Part shown: positions 23,700 through 36,699 of the stretch, piece after piece | Position numbering within the stretch: the stretch's first letter is position 1 | Layout: each line of letters starts with the position of its first letter | NCBI GenBank assembly: GCA_920105625.2 | Contig: OV050033.1 | Span: 51,294,780 to 51,358,779 of the forward strand | Direction: 5' to 3' | From: Clusia tigrina | Taxonomy: Eukaryota; Arthropoda; Insecta; Diptera; Clusiidae | DNA length: 64,000 nucleotides | Program-made: the position numbers and the translations under genes | Notes under the pieces: generated by a model | What the model saw: the letters and a program-made list of their open reading frames with translations, nothing else | The model's database searches: none | Told to the model about the DNA's origin: nothing

Positions 23700-26600
23700 T
23701 TTATAATAATATTATATTAGCAGCCTTTTTAATTTATGGTTTATTTATTTATATATTTAATTATCAGACATAAGTCCAGCCTAATGCTATGGTAGTGACA
23801 GACATTAGGAAAAGGTAGGAAGATCGTTGTCCAGTACCATATGTGTAGAAATTAACGACAAATTAGACAAACACTTTTTCTCCTTTTATCGTCACTGGCA
23901 ATTTTATATAATCTCTTTTAACAATAAAATCTATTTCACCATAAATAATTTCAAAAGAATTATTTTTCGTGTTTATTAGGTAAAAACAGTGCGTAGGCAA
24001 CCCTGCCATGATCCACGCAACCCTGATGTTTTATACAAGCTAATTCTTGTATTCCACAAATCAATTCTCTTCGCTTTAGAGTTCGGACGTATCCTGGGGA
24101 GTTAAATTCAAATTTTGAAAATAACTATTTTAGTTGCGCAGATATCCTGTCTTTGGAAAACGGACTACCTTTTTTTGGAAATATATCGCTATATGCAAGT
24201 AATCTGAGCAAGAATCAATCTTTCATACTTTAAATTTATTGGATTTTTTAAGAATTATTGATAACCATTTTTTTGAAGATTGGAATAATCTGAGCAATGT
24301 CTAAAAATTTATAATTATTAAATTTTTTAACGGACCTAATAATTTCAAGTTCCTTATTGTTTGTGCCGTTATTTTAAATGTCCTTTTAGATTTTTTTATA
24401 AAGACGTTTTTTTTACGACAATTCCTTTTGGCAGGATATTTTTAAAATACCAAATTTTAAATTTTGGGCTATTAAGGATTTTTAAATTAAATAATCAAAA
24501 ATAAGGAATGACACTAAAATTTTCCATAAATTTCAGACAAATAATTTTTCTTGTGAATATTGAACTAAAAAGATTCTATCAAACGAAAAATATTTTATTA
24601 ATTATCCTTCTGGGAAAAAATGATGTACGGTCTATGATGATAATAGTTAATTTGTTGCTTAAAAACGCTTGAACAACATCACTAACTATTTAGTCGTTTC
24701 ACATTAAAAAATGTAGATAAATTATTTTTTTAAATTATATTTCGAGTCAAAATTATGAAATAAGGTTATCTCACTCTCACTATGGATAGACGTTATGTAA
24801 TGTGGTTTCGCTCTATGGAAGATAATTCGTTACAAACGCTTGAAAAATTAAAGGGTTAAAAGTTGCTTTACAACACTAACCAATTGGTCGTTTAATTCAA
24901 TTGGTACTCGTTGTTTTTAGTTGTTGCTTTTATAGTCGTGTTGAGAGAAGTTTTATGAATTTTCTAACAAAAAACTTAAATTTTTCTATAAAAATTTGGC
25001 CGATAGAAAGTGTTTCATTGGTAAAGTTAGTTAATTAACCTACATATGTATTTAATGAACTAAAATAAGTGTGTAAAAATTGCACCACTTTCTTTGGTCG
25101 ATATTTTTCTATGCGCGTGTTGCTTTTCTGAAATAAAAGTTTATTATTATATGTTTAAAGTTTAAACACAAAATATGCTAAACACCCAGAATCGAGTAAT
25201 AAATTATGCATATTTAATTGAGTTACTCATACATATTTACAGACACATTTCGTCTTCACAGCTGTGAGTGGCGCTGATTTGAAAACTCAATCTCGGACGT
25301 TATCTGCCACTAACAACACTTGGTAAGTTATAATAATTGATTTTACTTTCCGTACCATTCTGTAAAAAGCTCTTAATTTTACTTTCTGGGCCGTCATATG
25401 GCCGTATGTAAAAAATTAAACAATATTTTTCAAATGCATATTCACACAATGAAATTTCGCTGCGTTGCACTTTTGCTAAGAGGTTGGAAGCAACTCTCTG
25501 ATTTCATTGTGGGGCAGTTTTGTTTATTTCCTTTTCATTTGTAAACAAAACCAATCATACACTGCGTCTTGATGCAACTGCGTCTTGATGTAGTTGCATC
25601 AAGCACTGCGTTGACAACAGCAAGAGCATTGTAGTGGCAGGAGAAGTTGTTGGTGTGGAATGAAGGAAAAGAATTTTGTGTTTTGTATATACATATGTAT
25701 GTATATTTCGTTCAAACGGTAAACAAAACCAATCATAAACAAAAAAGCCAGAGCATGGTATAATGATCTACATGATAGATACACACATACATATGTGCCA
25801 AACAAAACAGAAAGAAATATTTCAATAGCATCAAAGCATCAACTTAAATATTTACACATACAATCAAACATCAGTCACAATCGGTCACAAATAAGTCTCT
25901 AAAACAGTTTTGTCCAGTCAGTCAGCAATAAGCTCGGTTCGGTTCGGCTGTTACTCTGCCATCTCGGCGCCGATTTGCACTAATTTGTATTGAACCAGTT
26001 TTTTTTTTCGGTCAGCAATAAGTTCGGTTCGGTCGCCAGTCGGCACTCTGCCTGCAGCCTTAAGCGTTTCAATATTATCGCGGCAAAGCAGAACACGTGT
26101 GTAGGTTTAAAGCAGAGTAGCCTCTAGAGACGATTTCGCGGTATTGAGACCAGAATATGCTAAATTTATGTGCTTATATGTAATTTATAAAATTTCTTAA
26201 GCGGGTCATAGACGATCAATCACTTGTACACTTCAATTGATGCCGACACGCTTCAATTGATTGTCGTCAAATTTTAGTTTGCTTTACGTTGTTTGCAGTG
26301 AACATATATACTTAACAGCAGCGATACGGATGCTAGTGTTGCATATATTGCCTTGGCATCAGCAGTCCAAGAAATAAGTCGAATTGGGATGAAAAATTGG
26401 CTTAAAAAAGAGACAAATTATCAAATATAATTTTTTCGATCATGTTTGCGTTTTGAAGAGATCGTGGCAAATAATATTCATTCGTCTCAACTTCAACCAT
26501 ACCGACATCTGTTTTAGCTAGCATAGCATCTATTTCAAATCACCATCTGCTTCCGTCAAACCAAGCAGCTCGACAGCAAAATCAAACACATTTTTCACTA

Positions 26601-29270
26601 CTACATCTACTTAATTGACGTCAAATGATTGCCCGTCTAAGGCCCGCTTTAGCATTACTTCTAAAAAAAATGTGTGTAGTAATTCTATGTTCATATTATA
26701 TTTAAATGGGACAGCTATTTGCTAAGATGTGTTTTTTATATGTATTAATATATTTTGTAATATTAGAACAGAATATTTGAGCAATCACAAACAGATGTAA
26801 TGATTTTGGCCCATGCTGTCATTTAAATTCAACTACATAAAATTGGTCACATTGCGTTGAAAATGACATTTCATATATATAAAATATTAATATTGTTCGC
26901 TAATGACTCTCCCCCTCCTTGTCATATGCAAATAGTTTTGAATATTTTAATTAAATTTATATTATAGTTTAAATTAGATGCACACATATACAATTTGTTT
27001 CTAAAACTTCCGAAGCAATCATATTTATTGAAATATTCGATCACAGATCTTTATAATTACAGCCTCAGTTATAGTAAATAAACTTTTCGATCTGTTAAGT
27101 GAGAAATGTATATACATAACCGTTGTTTACAATGGACGTAATAAGTAAATAACTTGAATTTTGGTACATCTGTTCATTATTCTGAACAAAATTAGTTCTT
27201 CATTAAAAACTAATAAAAATGCAACTCTATGTATGAAAATTTCAATTCGGCTGTTGTGTTTTTGTTGATTGGCATTCGTTAATTTAACGCGGAACAAATC
27301 AGACATAATTTTTTATGTGGTCGAGTTGAAAAGGAATCGCTTTATCCTTTTAGTAAATAATATATTGATATAAAAATTTCATCTCCTTTTTTTGCTTGTA
27401 AGTGAATATAAATTTCCTTTGAAAATCACATTTATTAAAATTCATAATACTTGTTCAAGAGTGAGAGAAACTCGGAATATATTTGTTTGCACGATTCTGT
27501 TTTGCGCGATCCCGTTATTTTTGGTTGCTAGCTTGTGGATGACGTCATTCCCAAATCGTATTCATTAAAGATAAATTTTTTAAACTACATTTAACCCCTA
27601 TTTAAATTTATTAAATTAAAAGAAGGAAACGTTATTTCAATTTGAACATTGTACTTTTAATTTAAAGTTCTCCCTGCCCCACACAATGAGATCTTTAGCC
27701 TGCTGTTTTCAGTGTAGAGTGGCTCAATTTAGAATTAGGGAAACAACCGTTTTTTCAAACTAACTTGAATTTTGCATTTATTATATAATTTTAATTGAAA
27801 TTAAAATAGTTTCTCAAAAACCAAAATTTATTAATTCGAAATATTCAGAATTTCAAGATGCATTTATTTGAGGTCGCATTAACCATTTTGAAATTCCACT
27901 TGTGCACCATGGCAAAATTATTACCAGGTAAATGCTACAAAAATATTTTTTTTTTGTACTTATTATTTTTGCAATATATAACAAATAGATTGATTAGAAA
28001 ATTTAGTTCGATTATCGCTAATTGGATTTCTTATTACCAAGTTAGTTACTCGCTTATATCTAATTATATTTCTTATATCTAATTTAGATGTCTCTAGTTA
28101 CCTTTAACTTAATTGATATTTGAAATGAACAATTCTTTCGCTCACCAGAATTTCTTTTAAACATCATAAATTGAAAAAATCTAACCAAATATAATTTATA
28201 AATCTCGTTTATATCTAATTAGAAATTAGATTTCATATTACCAAATATGTTAATTTGGTTATATCTCTATTTAAATTTAACTTAATTGGCATTTGAAATG
28301 CACAAACCTTTCATTGGCTCACCATAGCAACGTTATTGCCATGTAAAATCCTGAGAATTGTCATCATAAATTGAAAAAAATCCAATAAAATATCTTATTA
28401 AATTCTAATTTTTCGAATTAGGATTATGGCTTTTGTTGTAATTTTGTAAATTTTTTGTCATGGTTTATATGTATTGCGTAATTACAAAGTGTTTGCATCC
28501 CTGTGAGCTGTTATTTCCATAGAGGCACATGTATTGTGACCGCCTGTGAACTGTCATGTATTATTAGTACCTTTGAACTGTAATTTTATTTAAGTTATAT
28601 GTGTGTGAGCACCTGTTAATTACGTCTTTCTTTTTTCGTTTGACAATTCACAAGGGCGCATACTTTTTGTAGTTACAACACTTGTGTGATCTGCGATATC
28701 CTTTCAGTTCCACGGATTTGGATCAACTCGTTATTCCAAGAATTTTGGTTTATGTGGTTATTCCCAGAATTTTTGATTTTAAATAGTGTGTTTATGAGCT
28801 AACATTTTTATAATTCCCCTTTCATTTTATTTCGACACTTTACGGGGTAACAATTGGTTGCTGGATTTACTTTGTAATTGCATAATAAATTTTAAAAACG
28901 AAATAGCAGATTCTTGAGAGAGAGATAGTGAGAGTGAGTAAGCAAGCAAGCAACATGAGCCAATTAAAGTTTGAAATTTTGCAGTCACTTTTCTCGAATT
29001 TGCTGAGCAGAAGAGGTATCCTCCATTTATCAATAAATTTGTTTAGCAATATAGTTGAATGTTTTCAATTTTAACATTTTCAAAAACAATATTCTACATA
29101 TTTGGCGACAATAGCAAAATACTCAAGTTTGTAGTGATCTTCTGTGCGTTGTTTAAATGATTTCTTTCTTTCCATTCCGTTATTTTAAATTTAAATTTTT
29201 TTATTGGGCCGCCATATTTGAAATTTTTTTTTTTGTGGAATAATGAATGCATTTTGCATTATAATATATT
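23700..29270. other. Long stretch without recognisable gene
   Basis: About 5.5 kb of AT-rich sequence with only short ORFs. At 25917-26045 a segment GTCAGCAATAAG(C/T)TCGGTTCGG is duplicated about 90 bp apart, GC-richer than its surroundings and preceded by CAGTCAGTC, which resembles insect initiator motifs. I see no protein feature. Confidence 0.4.
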
Positions 29271-29279
29271 TTAAAGTAG

Positions 29280-30071
29280 GTTTTCTGCTTTGTAAAAAGG
29301 AATCATAATTTCTTATCGAGAAGAAGCCTTTCTTCTTGATCCCTTCTTTTTTTTTATTTTTGTTTGTAAGATTTCACTTTTTTCGAAAATTAAATCCATA
29401 ATTTTACCGTAAATTTTGCTTGATAAATACATTTTCTCCTTCAGACTGTTGATATTTTTCTCTGATCGATTTTCGGAGGACTAATCTTCACAAACTTTGC
29501 ATTCTCGTTTTGTGAGTAATAATATTTAATTCTTAACACTAATTTATTTTATTTCAACATAAATTTTCTTCTTCAGATATCTTCAATCGATTTTTGTGGA
29601 TATTTGACTACCGGAATCATTCTGATTTTGATCTCGTGTTGTGTTCAGTAAGTTTCTATTATTTTTGTTTTATTGATAATTATAATTAATTTTATATTTA
29701 TATATCCTATCTTTCAGGCTAATCACTTCAATTGACTCTTAGAGGAACTTGTTTTGCTATAGATAGTCTGAACGATCGATTTTCGGCAGACATCTGTTAC
29801 TTGTTTCTTTTTTAGTGGTAAATTAATAATATTAAATTATATGATTAATAAATAAAAAATATATCATTTTTCAGACTAGGCTTCTTCGATTGATTTTCGA
29901 AGACTTGCTGATACCTTCATTGACCTTTGAACAATAATCGTACTTGGTATGTTTATTTTTATACATTTACATTATACATAAGAAATTATTTTGTAAATTA
30001 CAATTAAATTTAAATTGCATTTCAGATTTGTACAGCGTTTCTATTTTGATCTTTGGTGATTGATTTTTTAG
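29280..30071 (+). ncRNA. Candidate spliced non-coding RNA: chain of small exon-like modules
   Basis: On the plus strand five segments are each bounded by a good acceptor and donor: 29445-29511 (TCAG / GTGAGT), 29577-29647 (TTCAG / GTAAGT), 29718-29817 (TTTCAG / GTAAAT), 29875-29946 (TTTCAG / GTATGT) and 30026-30071 (TTTCAG / GTAAGT). A possible earlier one ends at 29365 (GTAAGA). The implied introns are 57-79 nt, the usual short size in flies. Each segment carries a version of GATYGATTTTYG; 29880-29903 forms a perfect 6-bp stem CTTCGA/TCGAAG. The first segment has stops in all three frames, so it is not coding. The transcript is inferred, not shown. Confidence 0.35.
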
Positions 30072-31250
30072 GTAAGTTTCCATTAAAACATTTATTATCC
30101 AGAACAAGAATATTTTGATTGGGAGTAAATTCACCTCGTAAAATATATGTAGAACAGAAGATAAGAGGAAACTATTGCAACCAGTCCTTAAAATAAATTA
30201 GATTGAAGTAATTTTTTTTTAAACGATGTTTCCAAGCTAATTCATATAAAAAAAAGGTGGGAGTGTCTTTAGTCTATAAAAGCGATTGAAGGAGGCAGGA
30301 ATTACAGCGGTGTGTATTCACATTCTGTTCGATTCAATTTTTAAGTTTTTGATAGCGAAGAGAAAAAAGAACGCTCGTGTTCATATCGTCTAGACGGGAA
30401 TTTCAAATAGAACCAGATAAATCAGGATTTTTAAATATAAAATAGAAAAACCAATACGATTGAAATTTAGTAGGAAACCAATTCATGTGCTGTTTTTATA
30501 CACTTAAAAAGGGAAAAAGGGTGTACTAAAATCCCCATGAAAAGGGTTAAAGTTATTTCGAAGCAAACTGATTCCTGCTTTCTTTACTGGTTTCCTAATG
30601 TATTTTCTAATATTGATTTTATGTGAATTTTCGGTTTCAACGATGATTTCACAGGCGCTTATCTATGGAGGGAAACAATATATTTATGGCATAACCAGAG
30701 TAAATAGCTATTTGATCATAGTGTGTAAATAGTGTATGTGGCGTTTGCCTAAATAAAACAATTGCTTGTCAGGAAGCTTTATCTTCCTTATAAATAGGTA
30801 TGTGCTAAAGAGGAATCGTATGTTTGAAACTTGGCTTTTCACTACACATTTGAAGTATAATATCGGAATGCCAAATCAATCAAATCAGCTGCTAAAGCAA
30901 TATTAACGAAAAATGCCTACGTGACAGTACCAAAATCCTAACTCAATATATCTAAATATTCAATAATCTTATGATTTGTAAACACGCTATGAGCGAAAGC
31001 TTTTGCGTGCTCTTTTATATATGAAACCTAAAAATAACTCGTGTCGATGAAGAGAATTTGTTCGCCGATCGGTGCAGCGAGCAAATCGGCACGTTCTGTT
31101 ACTATAAATTGATTGTTGTGGTAGATTGAATTTAGAAATGCACGCGCATACCCACTAAAGTCAGACGAGACGTAAGAATAAAGTTGAAATGCCAGAGATC
31201 AATTTTGTTAAAAGACCGAACACTGGATTGTGTCGGAAGTATTCCAAAAT
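30072..31250. other. No gene recognised
   Basis: AT-rich sequence with no ORF of note. A TTATTTATTTATTTATTTAC run follows at 31255-31285, possibly the A-rich 3' end of an antisense retroposon, which I cannot identify. Confidence 0.35.
30275..30282 (+). promoter_or_regulatory. Candidate TATA box
   Basis: TATAAAAG is followed about 30 bases later by TTACAGCGG, a spacing compatible with a start site. No clear gene follows within 1 kb, so the element is only suggestive. Confidence 0.2.
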
Positions 31251-31631
31251 ATATGTTTATTTATTATTTATTTATTTATTTACAAAAGAAGGATCAGAAT
31301 CAATTCTTATCATACGAAATTTAGGAGCACTAGCTGCCAGGGCTCAGCTCAAAATATTATTTGTTTAATATTCTAGTTCTCTAGCAGTTTAATGTCATTT
31401 AATAGCAATTTAGTTAAGAAACACTTATTTATAAAAAGAAGTATAAATTATACTATAATTTTAGGAACAGCACTACCAGCGTGTTTATCGGCTGAGTTAA
31501 GAAATATTTACTAACGAACTTTTTATTTTGGATGACACGTATGGGCATCTCTAAATCGGAGAAATTGCTAAGTTATCAATGAATTCCTTTGAAATTGCAT
31601 CCATGCCCTTTTTAAATTTGTATTCCTATTT

Positions 31632-31860
31632 TATACAGTTTTCCTTGTCGATTGTCTCGAGTTAAATATCTCCCATAAATTCTCAATGGGGTGGTGACTG
31701 GCGATTGGGTAGGCCAACCCTCCCCTAACCAGGTCCTTTGGTCCGGACTGGCAAATTTGGAGGGTATGTTTTCTGGGGCGTTGTCCTCTATTATAGTTGC
31801 ATCTCAACTTCAGCATGCAGCATCATCACATTGTCAGATATTAATGTACATGAAATGAAC
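31632..31860 (-). pseudogene. Tc1-like transposase remnant, C-terminal part
   Basis: Read on the minus strand, frames interleave to give EDNAP, a KHT-like block, GWP(T/A)QSP and PIENLWEI. These match the end of the DDE domain in Tc1-family transposases (DNxPxHT... WPxxSPDLNPIENLW). Frame shifts break it and no inverted repeats were found. It is a dead fragment. Confidence 0.7.
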
Positions 31861-32212
31861 AATTCCCTCAAATCTATGAATTGGCCCAATGACCAAACTA
31901 ACTACCCCTTGGTCTTCTTTATCAGTTGTTGAGATCTTCAATTATCTATAATACTTAATTTAGCTTGGAATGTCATTTTATTAGCTCTTCAGATAGATTG
32001 CCTCTACTCGGGACAGAAATTATTGCCACTCAAGGAAGCAAGGACTGGCATCGCCAGATTTTCCCCACTTTCCACCTTTCAGCTTTAAAAAGATTAGACG
32101 CGCAATACATTAGATTATAACTGATAAAATCATACATTTTGAAAAATTTATTGTGCCCACTACAATTAAAATATTATTTTTAGTTATTAAAACGATTATT
32201 TAGTTTGATGCA

Positions 32213-32640
32213 TTCCATGGACCTTTGTGACCATCTCAGACCTTTGTGACCAGCTCAGACCTTTGTGACCATCTCAGACCTTTGTGACCATCTCAGACCT
32301 TTGTGACCATCTCATGCCGTTGTGACCATCTCAGACCTTTGTGGCCATCTCAGATCTTTGTGACCATCTCATTCCGTTGTGACCATCTCATGCCGTTGTG
32401 ACCATCTCAGATCGTTGTGACCATCTCAGATCGTTGTGACCATCTCAGATCGTTGTGACCATCTCAGATCGTTGTGACCATCTCTGATCGTTGTGACCAT
32501 CTCTGATCGTTGTGACCATCTCAGATCGTTGTGACCATCTCAGATCGTTGTGACCATCTCAGATCGTTGTGACCATCTCAGATCTTTGTGACCATCTCAG
32601 ATCGTTGTGACAATCTCATGCCGTTGTGACCATCTCAGTC
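32213..32640. repeat. 19-bp minisatellite, about 22 copies
   Basis: The unit GACCATCTCAGATCGTTGT (19 bp) is repeated head to tail with only point variants (GACCTTTGT, TGCCGTTGT, CTGATCGTT). Variants are clustered: the ACCTT form at the left, the ATCGTT form in the middle. This pattern suggests local expansion by slippage or unequal exchange. It is not a CRISPR array, because there are no spacers. Confidence 0.97.
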
Positions 32641-34100
32641 CAGTATAGGAGGCATTGATTGTAGACGGTTCTCATAGTACTTACATAACCAAACTTTTCC
32701 CATTCTTCAAGTAGAATCCCCTGGAAAGTTTATTTGTTCCTATATCCTTCATAGCTCATTCCTTCCTATATTCGTCATAGCTGATTACTGATTCAAATGG
32801 GGAAAACGTTTGTAGAAGAGTACTTAATCTCATTCAGAATATAGTGTAGTTTACGGTTATTTTGGAAATCATCTAATAAAACCAGCTCTCAGATACAACA
32901 GATATGTACATACATATATTTTGTTAATCGGGCTGGTCGCTACTCAAAAAATATAAATATTGTACATACTTGAAATATCAATCGAGTCAAATGTGGCTTC
33001 CACCACCACGAAATAATGTATGGAAATTATGGCTAACAATATATTTTGTAGGAGGATTATATAGGAAAATTTAACTTACCCAACATATAGGCAACATTTA
33101 ATTTAATATTCCCAATATATCGATTCCTCCATTTCGGAGTTGAATATTCAAATTTAACGTATTTAGAATTAGAAGGCAGCAATAAAAAAACTTGTATTTT
33201 CGCCTTCGTTCTTGGAAAACGGCTTCGTCATTGTTTTTGTTGCTTATAATTCGCCGGCGAGTAACCTAATCGGAGCGAACGAGGCATAAAAATAGCTTTG
33301 TGACAAACAGCAGCAGGATAGACTAAATAAGGTAGCAGCCTAACGGAGTATATACGGAAATCTAAAAATAATTTCACAACCAAATCAAATTTGTATTGTT
33401 GTAATTATAAAAAGGAAACGATTTTAACAGTGAAATTGAATGGATATTAATTTTTTCGAAGTTTGGCTGTTTCGGCGAATGTGAGCAAAGAAGCTATTGG
33501 GATGTTTGAATTTATTTATCCATATTTTAAAATTTTGTTATTGCCATTATCTTATTTGTGTAGTCGAGAAAGAGGGTGTTACCAAATACTAGGACGAAGT
33601 CAGCACCATTACATTAAAATCATGGTCGTTAAATTAAAATTAACAATCGATTGCTATCTTCGTATGCTAGGTTATTAGCAATAAATTGTTAGTCATGTTG
33701 CCTCTATATCATACTATGGAGCATAGCAATGACCTATACCATTTACACCAGTTTGCCAAATTTCTTGAATAGTCGACATTAAATAGCAATGTAGAAAAAC
33801 AGCCGATTAATAGATTGAAAGCACCAGTGATATAGTAGTAAAACTGAAACGTAGTTTAAACTATAGTAGTGAAATAAGTAAATTGGTATTAATTGAAACT
33901 GCTTATGTCAAATAAGCTTGATTTGTGTATTTCTAGACACAATCGCTGTGATCGAGCTGTAGGCAACTATACTAATATTCGTGTTTAGTATCAAATAGTT
34001 GAAGCCCGAGAGTCCCAATGGTTTCGATTCGATTCCTCCAACACATTTGTGTTATTTGTGACGTCACTATTTTATGCAAACTGGTAATACAAAATAGTTG
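32641..34100. other. No gene recognised
   Basis: Unique AT-rich sequence. ORF 33463-33678 on the plus strand has no recognisable domain and sits in AT-rich DNA. CATAAAAATAGC near 33283 is a weak TATA-like word. Confidence 0.35.
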
Positions 34101-34109
34101 GTTTACTTA

Positions 34110-34560
34110 TTAATATAAAGAAGTACATAATGCATGTACAAAGCATGATGACATAATACATGTACAAAGCATGATTTTGGTCTCATTCGGTTTGACAAAG
34201 TACATCCTAGCGAAAGACAATCGCTTTTCAAATGTATTGTGTTGAAAGCATTGGTTTTTTCCTAGCAACTCGTTGACATATGTATACTGGTACTTTATCA
34301 GGAGCTGCCTTACTGTTTCGTATGTAACCACAAGATCACATTCTTCTTTGAGTTGACTTGCAAGGGTTCTCGTAGAAATCTGCCGATTTTCGACTAGTTT
34401 CCTTACCAAAATGCTTTCTGCTCTCATATTTTGTGCGCACGGAATATTATTAGCTGGTCAAAGGAAACATCTCGGACAATTCTTGGAAACTTTTTCGGAT
34501 GCGGTGGTTATAGTAAACCAACCGAGTCATATTAAATGACATTCTTGTAACAGTCATCTT
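34110..34560 (-). pseudogene. Tc1-like transposase remnant, N-terminal DNA-binding part
   Basis: The minus-strand ORF 34110-34427 reads ...VRKLVENRQISTRTLASQL followed by YETVRQLLIKYQY and EKRLSFARMY. This is the paired-like helix-turn-helix and linker of Tc1-type transposases (RxLAxEL...TVRRxLxxxG...RLxFAxxH). The catalytic DDE domain is absent, and the ORF runs into a short repeated sequence (ACATAATGCATGTACAAAGC and a variant at about 34126-34171). It is not clearly part of the same copy as the fragment at 31.6-31.9 kb. Confidence 0.65.
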
Positions 34561-34959
34561 TATTAATATGTAGTAAAAAAAATAACGGTAGAATATTTTC
34601 CATCCATTAATCAATTAGTTTGAGGCCAGGTCAAATTTTTCAATCCATAATGTTTTATACAACCTGAACACTGTTATTGTTTCAATTACTTACTAAGGTA
34701 GATTTAGAAAGAATTTGTTCCAATCATTCTTGTACCAATTTGATTAACAATTAATGAAACCTTTCAAATAGGATCGGAAGCATTATGGTAAATGAAAACT
34801 TGGCGCGCACCCATAGAGTACTCACAAACTATAGTTTCCTAAATCATTCTGAACCTCAGTCACTGTTAGATCGAATTTGTTAATTTGTACCGAGCTTTCT
34901 GGTCATCAATTCGAATTGACTTATAAGCTGTTATAATTTAATCAGATCTAAACCTTTGT

Positions 34960-36690
34960 GTGCTGAATCTATTAACATTCCAGCGGAGACAGCTCTCAAA
35001 CTATCCATCCAATTTGTGTGAAGGCTCGTGAGACATTCTTTGCATTGGTCCATGGCCTTCTATTGTATAGTAAACAACTGCTCCCACATTACCATGCTTT
35101 TCTTCAAATATTTTTTGGAGTGTTTGGTCAGATTGTATCATAGCACCTCTTTTGATTTCAAACACCAACCCAAGTATTGGTGAATACACTTCTTAGGTAG
35201 AGGAAGATTCGGAGGATGCGAGGTTAAAATTATAATAGTCACATTAAAAATCAAATCTGAGTGGAAAATTTCCAATTCTACCTGATATATTTTTGGATAT
35301 ATTAGCATCATAATCCAGTGGTGTCTGGAGTCAGTCCAAAATACAATTTGTTTCTCGTTTCCTCACCAATATAGTCAGACCCATTATATATTTTATTCCA
35401 TTTTTATTCAAGTTGCCTATAAGAATGGAGTAACCATATTCTTCAAATACACGTGAAACATTTACTAAGCAAATAATATGCTCGATTATAGAGCTGAGTA
35501 TATATAAATAATGCCTGGTGTGGGTTGGTTTTATGCTATTTGCGATTTTAAAAACAGTTTCTTGACTTTTTATCAAATGGTTTTGTTTTATTTTATTTAA
35601 ACGAGTTTTTTTTTTAATTTTAAACTTCTTTGGGTCAAATACATTTCAAAAATTTTACAATTTCTAATTGTAGGCAATTTCAGAGTAAATACAATTAAAA
35701 ACCGTGATTCAATATATATATTGATATATTTATAAATATTTGCTTCAATATATTATTTCTTCATACAAATTGAATTAATATTCTCATTTTTTCCATTGGA
35801 AATTTTTATTTTAACGTTTTGTTGTTGTTTACTATTGGGAAATATTGAAAAATTGTTGAATTTAAAAAATGTTTGTTTGGTTTTTGAATTTTTTTTATTA
35901 ATAAAAGAAACACCGTTTACATATGTCCTCAACACATTTTTTTCTTGTAAATTTCCTTTTTTTCTCACTTTTCTTTCTAAAAAAGTTACTTTTGTTAATA
36001 CAGTAAAGATACAATAAAGTGATGAATGATATTCTTCGCATGAGCATATATGATGATGATAATTATTGGATAGTTTTATGTGTGATGATGATTGAAAAAA
36101 AAATTATAACATTTAAATTTACTTTTGTTGCATTTTAAAAACAATCCTCACTTTGTTTCTATTACGAGTTTTTATAAAGTTCTTGTTATTATTAGCTGGA
36201 AAACATTGCGTTTCATTGATTTGTCCTTGCCCTCGTTCGTTTCTGTGCCAGTGTGAGTGAGTTGCTGAAAATACCCCAAAAAGTATTTGGAATTTAGAGG
36301 AGGGCGTCTTCTTTACGTTGACCTTATAGTTCTACAATGAATTTGTTAAAAGCTAGTAGTAAGTAGTAGTAGTAATAAGGGGCGTGTGGGTGTTTGCTGT
36401 TCGGTTGTTACACAGATTTTTTGGGCGGCTTACGGCATCTTATTAACTCCTCCACTCTCTCATATCTCTTAGCAGACTCTGATATTATTTAAATACAATT
36501 TTTCTTTTGACTCCTGAACATTGTTTTTTTTATTTAATTTATTTTTATTGCTTTTAGTTGCTTCTTTGTAATTGTATTGTGAGGTTTATATTATATTGCT
36601 CTCTAAAAATGTTGTATTGCAATTATTAGTTTTTTATTTTTGACTTGCTTTTTTTTTACTGGAGTTGTCCACTCGTATTACTTGAAGGAA
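34960..36690. other. No gene recognised; probable vig 3' flank
   Basis: The minus-strand ORFs 35001-35189 and 35331-35576 have no family I can name. From 35580 to 36690 the sequence is T-rich on the plus strand, with GATGATGAT at about 36050 and 36085. The part nearest 36700 is expected to be the vig 3' untranslated region; TTTATT words on the plus strand (AATAAA on minus) occur near 36540. Confidence 0.35.
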
Positions 36691-36699
36691 GTATGTGTA

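Noticed and set aside
32213..32640. CRISPR-like array
   Set aside because: The repeats are contiguous 19-bp units with no spacers, and the genome is a fly.
35001..35189. Minus-strand ORF as part of the Tc1-like element at 34.1-34.6 kb
   Set aside because: It lies upstream of the transposase N-terminus and shows none of the family motifs.
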